From: Shewanella sp.
GTDB lineage: Bacteria; Pseudomonadota; Gammaproteobacteria; Enterobacterales; Shewanellaceae
Assembly (NCBI RefSeq): GCF_013214165.1
Contig: NZ_JABSSM010000008.1
Span: 1-41,565 of the forward strand
Direction: 5' to 3'
Length of the DNA stretch: 41,565 bases
Shown here: in pieces, positions 1 to 7,032 of the stretch
How the letters are laid out: every line of letters starts with the position of its first letter
How positions within the stretch are numbered: position 1 is the first letter of the stretch
The notes under the pieces: generated by a model
Databases searched by the model: none
The model's input: only the letters and a program-made list of their open reading frames with translations
What the model was told of the DNA's origin: nothing
Translations under genes and position numbers: made by a program

Positions 1-58
1 CAGCTAACGAGTGACTATGGTAACTCCACAAGCACATGGCTACGCCATTTCACCGTCT

Positions 59-215
59 CGCAGAAGTATCTGCATATAAGGTCGTTCTTAGGCATCCAGC
101 CTCCACGACATTGGTGCATCCCTGCACTGCACCGCCGCAGGCTATAGATAACCATGAAGGGTCGACCTTCAAAAAATATCTCAATACTAACTTATCCCAA
201 AGCTAAACCAAGAAA
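59..215. repeat. Decayed intergenic repeat, copy A
   Basis: The block starts with cagaagtatctgcata, then about 70 bases not found in copy B, then taaccatgaagg, a small gaagg/ccttc hairpin, and cccaaagctaaa. The same landmarks recur in the same order at 411-515. No convincing protein is encoded; an open frame at 154-372 lies across the repeat and has no recognisable domain. It reads as a degraded non-coding repeat. Its family is not recognised. Confidence 0.55.
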
Positions 216-410
216 TCCAAATCGAAGAAACACACTGCTTACTCTTTTGCTTGTAAGAGCAGGTGTAGATGCGGCTGCGAGCTTCCAAAACAGGGTGAGG
301 TATCACGAAGTTATACTCTCCGAACGAGAGGCTGGGATGCCGAACTGGCCGTTAAACATGGACGTTGTTTGATTTGGCAGAGCCTACAGGGACTGTACTC
401 GCGGCGCCTC

Positions 411-515
411 GTAGAAGTATCTGCATAAAGGCACACTGCAAGTGATAAGTAACCATGAAGGGGCGACCTTCAAAGCACTAGTCAATACCAACTCTGCCCA
501 AAGCTAAAGCAGAAA
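411..515. repeat. Decayed intergenic repeat, copy B
   Basis: Second copy of the repeat at 59-215, in direct orientation and shorter because the central segment of copy A is missing. Shared landmarks are tagaagtatctgcata, taaccatgaagg with the gaagg/ccttc hairpin, and cccaaagctaaa. A related hairpin, gaagg-gcaa-ccttc, also occurs at about 6636-6649 beside another repeat. Confidence 0.55.
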
Positions 516-593
516 ATGTGATCAGCCTTGATTCGAAGGCTAGTCAAAAGGGCTGGGTTCCCGCCCACAAGCATTGCGGGAAAGACAAGTATT

Positions 594-629
594 GAATGAC
601 GGGAATGACGGGAATGACGGGAATGACGA
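594..629. repeat. 9-bp tandem repeat, four copies
   Basis: Four head-to-tail copies of GAATGACGG, the last ending GA. The 9-bp period keeps any frame open, which produces a spurious Met-Thr-Gly repeat ORF on the plus strand. It lies downstream of the minus-strand regulator that ends at 729. Just upstream, at about 560-583, is a ttcccgc/gcgggaa inverted repeat that may act as a terminator. Confidence 0.8.
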
Positions 630-728
630 GTATTGCAGTGTTATCCAATAGAGGCTCAATCAAACAATTAACCTTGCTAAATACCCATTCAGCTATGGGC
701 ATCTTAAAGCGATTAAGCGAAAATCTCC

Positions 729-1634
729 TTAACTGGGATTCCACAGTAACTTGCCGCAGTCAGTCAAATCATACCCACCCAGCGAGGCGGCCAGTTGACG
801 TGTCTGGGAGCTGGATATCATGTCGAACAGATGCTGTAACTGGCGTCTGAAGTAGATCCCCTGTGGCATGACGAAGTCGAATGATTCGGTGATCAGCGGT
901 ACGAAGCTTAGGCCGCTTTCCATGGCGACGGACTGACAGCCGAAGCCTATGTCGGCATCGCCGCGGGCAATGAAACCAGCGAGTTCTCGCTCACTGTAGG
1001 CGGTGACATTGGCATTGATATGGCTCAGGGCGGCGCCTTGCTTCATGAGCCAATGTTCCAGGTGTTGCTGGCTACCCGCACCGGCTTGTCTGTCTACCCA
1101 GCGCCAAGGGAGGGAGATTATCTGGTCTTCTTGCTGACATCTATGATGCATCTCGGTACGCATCATCAGGCCTTGCTGGCGTGTGTAGCCGTGGACCATC
1201 ACCCACTGCTGGTGGTTCGGGTAGCCCTTTAACAGCGCCGGGTGACGGATATTGCGTTCATCTACGCTTCCCCAGTGCAAGGTGCACACATCGGCGTAGC
1301 CGCGGGATAGTAAGTCCAGGCCCAGGCGTGAGCCGGTGGAGCTGTAGCTGATGAGATCGCTCTTGCCTATCTTGGTCATCAAGCGAGAGACCAGCATAGA
1401 CAGAAGTGGGTCATCACTGCCCGTAATATGCATCCTGTCCGACAGCATACCGCTATGGCATGAATCCATCACCCAGCGATCGATCAAGATCTTAGGGAAG
1501 AGCCACTTACCGGTTACCTTAGTCGCGGGAAGAATGCGATCGTTCGCCATCGCATAGACCTTTTTTTCATTCAGACTCAGGTATTCGGCGACCTGTTTGG
1601 CGCTCATATAGACGAGTTTACTCGGCTCTGTCAT
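729..1634 (-). CDS. Excisionase-type HTH regulator with substrate-binding-like domain
   Basis: 301 aa. Residues about 8-55 form an excisionase/MerR-like winged helix (MSAKQVAEYLSLNEKKVYAM, then a wing ending WLFPKILIDRWV). Residues about 75-290 resemble the periplasmic-binding-protein-like ligand domain found in one-component regulators of molybdate or cofactor genes. There is no signal peptide and no AAA+ module, so it should act in the cytoplasm and cannot itself activate sigma-54. It lies 72 bp downstream of fdhD on the same strand and is probably cotranscribed. The location suggests control of formate dehydrogenase or molybdenum genes; the ligand is not shown by sequence. The ATG is preceded by ggaaacgagta. 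Confidence 0.75.
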   Translation of the reverse strand: MTEPSKLVYMSAKQVAEYLSLNEKKVYAMANDRILPATKVTGKWLFPKILIDRWVMDSCHSGMLSDRMHITGSDDPLLSMLVSRLMTKIGKSDLISYSSTGSRLGLDLLSRGYADVCTLHWGSVDERNIRHPALLKGYPNHQQWVMVHGYTRQQGLMMRTEMHHRCQQEDQIISLPWRWVDRQAGAGSQQHLEHWLMKQGAALSHINANVTAYSERELAGFIARGDADIGFGCQSVAMESGLSFVPLITESFDFVMPQGIYFRRQLQHLFDMISSSQTRQLAASLGGYDLTDCGKLLWNPS

Positions 1635-1706
1635 TACTCGTTTCCATTTAGTGTGTACTTTGGCTGCTTCATGCAGCCAAGAATTTAAAACGTCCCTGGT
1701 TTAAAT

Positions 1707-2552
1707 TTACTTTTTCGAGGGGCGCTTAGGTGGTATGGCGTCGAATTCTATGTTGTCGGCACCATTGTAGATAAGGAAGTGTTTTCCCTTGGCCCTGGCT
1801 ATCATGGTTATTCCCATCTGTTGCGCCAGCTCTAGTCCCATCTGAGTCGCACCGCTACGTGACAGGAGTATGGGTATGCCCATCTTGGCGACTTTTATCA
1901 CCATTTCAGAGGTCAGGCGTCCCGTGGTGTAGAAGAGTTTGTCTTCACCTGGGGTCTCTTTTAACCACATCTCACCGGCTAAGGTATCTACCGCGTTATG
2001 GCGGCCCACATCTTCGACGAAATCGACGATCTGGTCGTCGAGGCACAGGCCACAACCGTGTACCGCACCGGCATTCTTATAGGTTTCGTTGTATTCGCCG
2101 ATATTCTTTAGCAGGCTATAGATCATGCTCTGCTTAATCCGGCGTTGTGGCAGATTTATCTCATCTAAGCCATCCATAAAGCCACCATATACGGTTCCCT
2201 GGCCACAGCCCGAGGTGACCGTTTTTTCCGCGAGCTTCTCTTCTAAGTCTTGGGTGCTTTCCTTGGTGATGATGACCGCCGAGCTGACCTCCCAATCGAC
2301 GATAATCGATTCCAGTTGCTCTAGGTCTGAGATAAAACCTTGGTTCTTCAGGTAGCCTAAGGCCAGCGATTCTGGCCTAGCCCCTAAGGTCATCAAGGTC
2401 ACAATCGGTCGCCAGTTAAGATAAACGGTGAGGGGGCGTTCGCAGGCGATATGCTTGTCTACCTGCTCACCGTTTTCGTCGATAGCCTTAACAGCAATGG
2501 TTAACGGCACATCAGTCGCTGTTTTTATCAAGGTTGGATAGTGCTTGCTCAA
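1707..2552 (-). CDS. fdhD: Formate dehydrogenase accessory sulfurtransferase FdhD
   Basis: 281 aa, normal length for FdhD, which passes sulfur from IscS to the molybdenum cofactor so that formate dehydrogenase becomes active. The family signature DVGRHNAVDTLAG is at 181-193 and TTGRLTSEMV at 209-218. The sulfur-carrying loop reads SGCGQGT (Cys116), with Gly where many FdhDs such as the E. coli protein have a second Cys; a separate HGCGLC lies at 165-170. The only usable start is TTG at 2552, since an in-frame stop lies just upstream and no ATG is available nearby. It is divergent from the fdh operon. Confidence 0.93.
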   Translation of the reverse strand: MSKHYPTLIKTATDVPLTIAVKAIDENGEQVDKHIACERPLTVYLNWRPIVTLMTLGARPESLALGYLKNQGFISDLEQLESIIVDWEVSSAVIITKESTQDLEEKLAEKTVTSGCGQGTVYGGFMDGLDEINLPQRRIKQSMIYSLLKNIGEYNETYKNAGAVHGCGLCLDDQIVDFVEDVGRHNAVDTLAGEMWLKETPGEDKLFYTTGRLTSEMVIKVAKMGIPILLSRSGATQMGLELAQQMGITMIARAKGKHFLIYNGADNIEFDAIPPKRPSKK

Positions 2553-2692
2553 GGTTCATCACTCATCATTGGAAATTGGCTAATTCAGCATAGCAATTAT
2601 TGTACCCAGACGTTGAATCCTTGAGTTAATGCGTGATCTCTCTCATTACACTTGGTTAAAGTGCCCATTAATGTCCTATAAAACATGGCTGC

Positions 2693-2709
2693 TAGGACAA
2701 ATTGTCCTA
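2693..2709. promoter_or_regulatory. 17-bp palindrome, probable upstream activator site
   Basis: TAGGACAA-A-TTGTCCTA is a perfect inverted repeat with 8-bp arms. A further half site, TGTCCTA, lies at 2672-2678, 31 bp (three helical turns) before the matching half at 2703. The palindrome centre is about 85 bp upstream of the start expected from the -24/-12 element at 2760-2775, a normal distance for an enhancer-binding protein. It does not resemble the FNR, CRP or Fur consensus. Which protein binds is unknown. Confidence 0.6.
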
Positions 2710-2759
2710 CTCTTAATATGGAATTGATGATCTAGCGCCACTTTCCTTCATTAAATTCA

Positions 2760-2775
2760 TGGCACACATATTGCT
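2760..2775 (+). promoter_or_regulatory. Sigma-54 (-24/-12) promoter of the fdh operon
   Basis: TGGCACACATATTGCT has the GG (2761-2762) and GC (2773-2774) dinucleotides separated by exactly 10 bp, and it matches TGGCAC-N5-TTGC. Transcription would start near 2786, about 80 bases before the first gene of the operon at 2866. RpoN promoters need an AAA+ activator, and none is encoded in this window. Confidence 0.7.
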
Positions 2776-2865
2776 TGGGAGTGGATGTAGTAGAAGATAT
2801 TAACCTCATTATCGGGCCGGGTGTTATCTGAATGATAAACCCGTTACAAGTAAGGTGAAGACTGA

Positions 2866-3339
2866 ATGCAACATACCCAAAGCCAATGGCCCATGCACGT
2901 TTCTCTGAAGAGAATCGAAAAATTAGTCGGGCGCTGGACCTCAGTGACCTGGGAGTTAGCGGAGATATTACCAGCCACTCATGACGCCCCTGAGAATTCA
3001 CACCTTATCCAGCTTGAGTTACATAAAGATGAGCGCGGTAGCTACCGTATTAATTTGGATATGGACAACACCATGTTGTACATAGTCTGCGACGAACTCG
3101 AGGATGGTACCTGGATCCCCACTATGCTCTCCGCTGACCAAAATGTCGCAGCTGGGTGTCTCGAAGGTGATACTCCTGTGTTGAATCTTCCCATGCCACA
3201 AGCTATCGCGTGTTGGATGGAAGCCTTCATTACCCGACATGGTGAAGTTGAGATATCAGCTCATCGTCGTAAGCATGTTAATCGCCGTAAAAATCAAGGT
3301 CCGAGTACCAATCACTTCAGTGAGCAGGGCAGGCGATGA
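2866..3339 (+). CDS. DUF3305 family protein of the fdh locus
   Basis: 157 aa, soluble, no signal peptide. The protein matches the DUF3305 family as I recall it, which is found beside DUF3306 in formate dehydrogenase loci of Shewanella and other proteobacteria. The N-terminus (VSLKRIEKLVGRWTSVTWEL) and the region RINLDMDNTMLYIV are the most family-like parts; the basic tail is probably disordered. It is first in the operon behind the sigma-54 promoter, and its stop codon overlaps the start of the next gene by 4 bp. The biochemical role is not established; a role in maturation of the enzyme is inferred from context. Confidence 0.8.
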   Translation: MQHTQSQWPMHVSLKRIEKLVGRWTSVTWELAEILPATHDAPENSHLIQLELHKDERGSYRINLDMDNTMLYIVCDELEDGTWIPTMLSADQNVAAGCLEGDTPVLNLPMPQAIACWMEAFITRHGEVEISAHRRKHVNRRKNQGPSTNHFSEQGRR

Positions 3340-3971
3340 GCGATAAACCAAGCGGATTATTCACACGCTGGACTCAACGTCGTCAGCAAGTCGAAGAGGA
3401 AAGGTTGGCTGAAGAAGTTGCCATTGCAACTGAGCAAGAAGCTTTAGCCGACGAAGTTCTGCTAGATCAAGAGTCTGAGCAAGCTTTAGATCAAGAGGCA
3501 GACGATGAAGCCAAGGTGCTCACGGCCGAAGACCTTCCCGATCCAGAAAAAATTGAAGTCGGTGGCAGCTTTGCCAGTTTTATGGGAGCAAATGTCGATC
3601 CCACGGCTAAGGCTGCCGCGTTAAAAGCGTTATGGAAGCAGCCTCAATATAACGAGATCGATGGTTTGCTCGAGTATGCCTTAGATTACACCAACCAGCC
3701 TAAGCTGAGTGCGGAGCAGTCGGCAGAAATTGCCAAGAAGATTTTCCGCTATGTGACCAAGAAAGAGGATGAAGTCGAAGCGCAAGAGCTTGCTCAAGAA
3801 GCTGAAGACCAGGCTACAACAGAGAGTGTTGATGAAAGCACGACTGCTTCCTCTAGTGATAACACTCATTTAGACAGTGAAGCACCTGAGGACATTTTGA
3901 ACATCGAGCGTGATGACTTGCCCCAAAATGCACCAGATTCTGATGGTGAAACAAAGGAAAGGGTCGTTTAA
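3336..3971 (+). CDS. DUF3306 family protein of the fdh locus
   Basis: 211 aa. The N-terminus SGLFTRWTQRRQQVEEER, followed by a long acidic stretch and then a conserved core (EVGGSFASFMGANVDPTAKAAALKALWKQPQYNEIDGLLEYA, about residues 75-117), is typical of DUF3306 as I recall it. The C-terminal 60 residues are acidic and of low complexity. The ATG overlaps the TGA of the DUF3305 gene, which implies translational coupling. Its function is not established. The 206 bp that follow, up to the ferredoxin gene, contain no gene that I can support. Confidence 0.8.
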   Translation: MSDKPSGLFTRWTQRRQQVEEERLAEEVAIATEQEALADEVLLDQESEQALDQEADDEAKVLTAEDLPDPEKIEVGGSFASFMGANVDPTAKAAALKALWKQPQYNEIDGLLEYALDYTNQPKLSAEQSAEIAKKIFRYVTKKEDEVEAQELAQEAEDQATTESVDESTTASSSDNTHLDSEAPEDILNIERDDLPQNAPDSDGETKERVV

Positions 3972-4177
3972 CGTCATTTTACATAAGTTTAATAACTACA
4001 GTTTTGGTATGTGAATTGCTACTAACTTTTAGCAGCAAGAGAAAGAGCTTAGCAAGAATCGGCATGAAACCTTGGCCCTGATGAAGCCAAAGTGTTGAAC
4101 AATGAAACGCTAACCCAAGAGTGATAAGAGTCTAGCGATCGGCCGATGGCAACAGCCAAACTGTTCAGGAACGCAAC

Positions 4178-5863
4178 GTGAGCATAAATTTGAATAATGA
4201 TACCCAAGTTGAACTCCAAGGGGTTCGGCAGCAAGTGTTGGCGAATACTCAGGTCATTCAAAACCTGATCCCACCAACCGTCAGCTATACCACCGAGGGC
4301 AATGTGCTCGTTATTGGGCCGGAAGATCTGGCTCGCTTAGCGGCAGCTCGATTGTCTAATATGGGCAAGATTGCCATTTTGGCCAATGAATCGATTACCA
4401 GCCAAGATGAAGACCATCTCGAGAGGGTGATGTCGGCCGCAGAAGATGTCGAGAGCTTCTATAACAAGCTTATCGAGATCAAAGGTTTCCTCGGACAGTT
4501 TCAGGTTAAAGTCGAATCTGGCAATGAGCAAGATGCTAGCGCGACTGACTTGAGTCTGGCGGCTATTCGTAAGGCGCACTTCGATCTTATCTTAGACTTG
4601 AGCCAGTCTCCCTGTATCAACTTAGAAATGTTACCACCTGGCTATTTTTACGTGGGTCAGGACCAGGCTAAATTAGACGATGCCGTTAACCAGCTTCCAG
4701 AGCTGATTGGTGAGTTCGATAAGCCGCGCTACGTTAAGGTGAACAGCGAGATCTGTGCCCACAACCGTAATGGCATAGAGGGGTGTAATCGTTGTCTGAA
4801 CTTTTGTCCTGCCGATGCCATCCAAAGCATAAACAAGATGATTGAGATAGACCCTTATCTCTGTCACGGTGCCGGTAGTTGTACAAATGCCTGCCCAACC
4901 GGTGCGATTAGCTACGACCTGCCAACACCACATGCCCTGCACTCTTATCTGCATAAACTGGTCACTCGTTTCAGCGACCAGGCTCAAGTCGCTCCGGTGA
5001 TCTTGTTTCATGATGAAGCCAATGGTGCAGCACTGATAGGTGATGACTTACCTGGCGATATCATTCCGGTTGCCATGGAAGAAATCACCGTTGCCAGCAT
5101 AGATCATTGGATGTCGTCTCTGGCTTGGGGTGCGCGTCAGATTTTAGTGCTCAATACTGCTGCCACCGCGCCGACCTTGACCCAGATGCTCAAGGGTGAA
5201 CTTCAGCTGGCGAACGATATTCTTAATGAGATAGGTCAGCCGCCACGCATATCTCTTATCGATGAGTCAGACATAGCCGGTCTTGCCGACTTGATAACCT
5301 GTGGATCAGAGTGGCCAGTGACCCCTGTGGGCGAGTTCACCGCAACGACTAAACGTAATACCTTATATGCGGCGATAGATCATCTCAATGAGCAAGCCGC
5401 TGCTGTAAAGAGCTGTTTGACGCAAACCAACCTTCCTTACGGCATCGTCAGCGTAGACACAGATAGCTGCACCTTATGTCTGTCTTGTGTATCGACCTGT
5501 CCGACACAAGCCTTGACCGATGGTGGTGATAAGCCAGCATTGAACTTCCTCGAGCAAGATTGTGTGCAATGTGGCTTATGTGAGAAAGCCTGTCCTGAGA
5601 ATGCCATCAGCCTGACTTCGCAGATGAACTTAGATAAACAAACGCGTCAAACCAGTACGACCTTGAAAGAAGAGGACCCCTTCGAATGCATTAGCTGTGG
5701 CGTTCCATTTGCTACTAAGTCGATGATCAAGCGTATGCAAGAAGTGATCGGCGGCCACAGTGCTTTCAGTGCCAACACAGAACGTTTGCAGATGTGTAGT
5801 GACTGCCGTGTGAAAGATATGTTTGCCGACCTCATTCAAGACCCAGAAAAGCAACTGCGATAA
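4178..5863 (+). CDS. Multi-cluster 4Fe-4S ferredoxin-like protein
   Basis: 561 aa. Cysteine motifs lie in two pairs, consistent with up to four [4Fe-4S] clusters: one pair near residues 193-239 (CNRCLNFCP, CHGAGSCTNACP) and one near 432-475 (CTLCLSCVSTCP, CVQCGLCEKACP). A C-terminal CISCG and CSDC add a possible further metal site. There are no membrane segments and no signal, so the protein is cytoplasmic. The N-terminal third contains a Rossmann-like stretch (VLVIGPEDLARLAAARL). The start is GTG at 4178 with AGGA upstream. The next gene starts 10 bp after its stop. It probably carries electrons for, or helps assemble, the formate dehydrogenase; the exact role is inferred from context. Confidence 0.85.
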   Translation: MSINLNNDTQVELQGVRQQVLANTQVIQNLIPPTVSYTTEGNVLVIGPEDLARLAAARLSNMGKIAILANESITSQDEDHLERVMSAAEDVESFYNKLIEIKGFLGQFQVKVESGNEQDASATDLSLAAIRKAHFDLILDLSQSPCINLEMLPPGYFYVGQDQAKLDDAVNQLPELIGEFDKPRYVKVNSEICAHNRNGIEGCNRCLNFCPADAIQSINKMIEIDPYLCHGAGSCTNACPTGAISYDLPTPHALHSYLHKLVTRFSDQAQVAPVILFHDEANGAALIGDDLPGDIIPVAMEEITVASIDHWMSSLAWGARQILVLNTAATAPTLTQMLKGELQLANDILNEIGQPPRISLIDESDIAGLADLITCGSEWPVTPVGEFTATTKRNTLYAAIDHLNEQAAAVKSCLTQTNLPYGIVSVDTDSCTLCLSCVSTCPTQALTDGGDKPALNFLEQDCVQCGLCEKACPENAISLTSQMNLDKQTRQTSTTLKEEDPFECISCGVPFATKSMIKRMQEVIGGHSAFSANTERLQMCSDCRVKDMFADLIQDPEKQLR

Positions 5864-5873
5864 GAGTGTAGCC

Positions 5874-6560
5874 ATGACCGAATTAGTAAGAGAAGTATCA
5901 GAAAACGATCAGTTAAGAGCCGACATCTATCAGCTATTAGCCGCGCTGCTACGCAGCCAGCCGAGTGCAGAGCTATTGCAGTTCCTTGCTAACCTCGAGC
6001 TGGACGATGATGATCCTAGTGAGATGACCAAGGCTTGGTCAGCGCTTAAGTTAGCCGCGGATCAATTCACCAGTGATCAGCTAGAGGAAGAATATTTCAA
6101 TATCTTCTATGGCGTAGGTAGCGGTGAAATTATGCCTTATGCCAGTTGGTTTCTGACAGGGTCCCTGATGGACACGCCACTAGCCGTGTTACGTCAGGAT
6201 TTGATTCAGCTTGGTTTCGAGCGCGAAGAAAACGTCAAAGAGCCGGAAGATCATGTTGCAGCTCTGTGTGAGGTGATGGGGGTTTTATTGCTTGAAGCCC
6301 CAGGCTATCGCCAACTGGGTTTCTATCAGCGCCATATCGGCAGCTGGATTGAGGGTTTCTGCACCTCATTAGCGGCAACGCCAAGCGCGGCCTTCTATGC
6401 CACCGTGGCTCAGTTAGCTAAGTCATTTTTCGAGATAGAAGCCAATGAGTTTGAGCAGTTACAGCTGAATATTCCGCTGAACTGCCCTGGCTCTGAGGCC
6501 GAAGAATCAGCAGCCACAGGTGTCAGCATCGAACCTAGCAAGCGAGAGCTAGCCTCGTAA
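5874..6560 (+). CDS. TorD/DmsD-family molybdoenzyme chaperone
   Basis: 228 aa, all-helical and soluble. The family hallmark is visible as EEYFNIFYGVGSGEIMPYAS at about residues 62-82, followed by the ...SLMDTPLAVLRQDL... and EDHVAALCEVMGVLL segments typical of TorD/DmsD/YcdY proteins. Members bind Tat signal peptides and hold molybdoenzymes until cofactor is inserted. The natural client here is the Tat-dependent FdhA, or the small Tat protein encoded next. The start chosen is the ATG at 5874, ten bases after the ferredoxin gene stop. Confidence 0.88.
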   Translation: MTELVREVSENDQLRADIYQLLAALLRSQPSAELLQFLANLELDDDDPSEMTKAWSALKLAADQFTSDQLEEEYFNIFYGVGSGEIMPYASWFLTGSLMDTPLAVLRQDLIQLGFEREENVKEPEDHVAALCEVMGVLLLEAPGYRQLGFYQRHIGSWIEGFCTSLAATPSAAFYATVAQLAKSFFEIEANEFEQLQLNIPLNCPGSEAEESAATGVSIEPSKRELAS

Positions 6561-6661
6561 ACTGCGCACTTGTTGGCTAGCCGAATCATGACCGTCAGCT
6601 CGGGTGTCAATGTAGCGGGCTGACAGTCAAGAAAACCGAAGGGCAACCTTCAACAAGAGTC

Positions 6662-6734
6662 GGGTCATTATACCACTCCGAGTAAATATCTGATCAGTTC
6701 AGATACTTATATGGAATGGTATTACAGGTGACCC
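6662..6734. repeat. Long imperfect inverted repeat (MITE-like)
   Basis: Left arm gggtcattataccactcc, then gagtaaatatctgatc; right arm gatcagttcagatacttat, then atggaatggtat, ending ggtgaccc. The arms pair along most of their length. The core TATACCAYTCC recurs as single arms at 26771-26795 and, inverted, near 18603. This is consistent with a small non-autonomous element or structured intergenic repeat. It lies between the chaperone gene and the Tat peptide gene, so the fdh transcript would carry it as a hairpin. Confidence 0.65.
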
Positions 6735-6769
6735 AAGGTTAAACATCAAATGGAAATCCAGGAGAGACT

Positions 6770-6970
6770 ATGAAGAAGCAAGCTTCCGGCATGGGTCGTC
6801 GCCAACTGTTAAAAGCCTTAGCAGTAGGCAGCGCGGCTGGTGCAGTAGCCACTGTCAGTGGCCAAGCTCTTGCTGCATCACCTGCTGTAGCACCGACTAC
6901 AGAGAAAGGTGAAGGCTACCAAGAGACTGATCATGTTCGCAGTTATTACGCATCTTTGCGTACCAAGTAA
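6770..6970 (+). CDS. Formate dehydrogenase region Tat-signal protein
   Basis: 66 aa, almost entirely a twin-arginine signal (GRRQLLKALAVGSAAGAVATVSG, with Arg9-Arg10) followed by a short tail, HVRSYYASLRTK. It matches the small family found just upstream of FdhA genes in many proteobacteria. A strong ribosome site (ccaggagagact) precedes the ATG. It may be a small structural or assembly partner of FdhA; its function is not established. It lies 62 bp before fdhA on the same strand. Confidence 0.85.
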   Translation: MKKQASGMGRRQLLKALAVGSAAGAVATVSGQALAASPAVAPTTEKGEGYQETDHVRSYYASLRTK

Positions 6971-7032
6971 CAGTAGATTTTTGATCTGATAAGTAAATAT
7001 TTATATTAAATCAATAGGATTAGGAGTGTGTG

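Noticed and set aside
154..372. 72-codon plus-strand ORF at the start
   Set aside because: It runs through the copy A repeat and unrelated flank, has no domain, no ribosome site of note, and the repeat landmarks are not conserved as codons in copy B.
596..850. 84-codon ORF beginning with a Met-Thr-Gly repeat
   Set aside because: It is produced by the 9-bp tandem repeat and runs into the 3' end of the regulator gene on the other strand.
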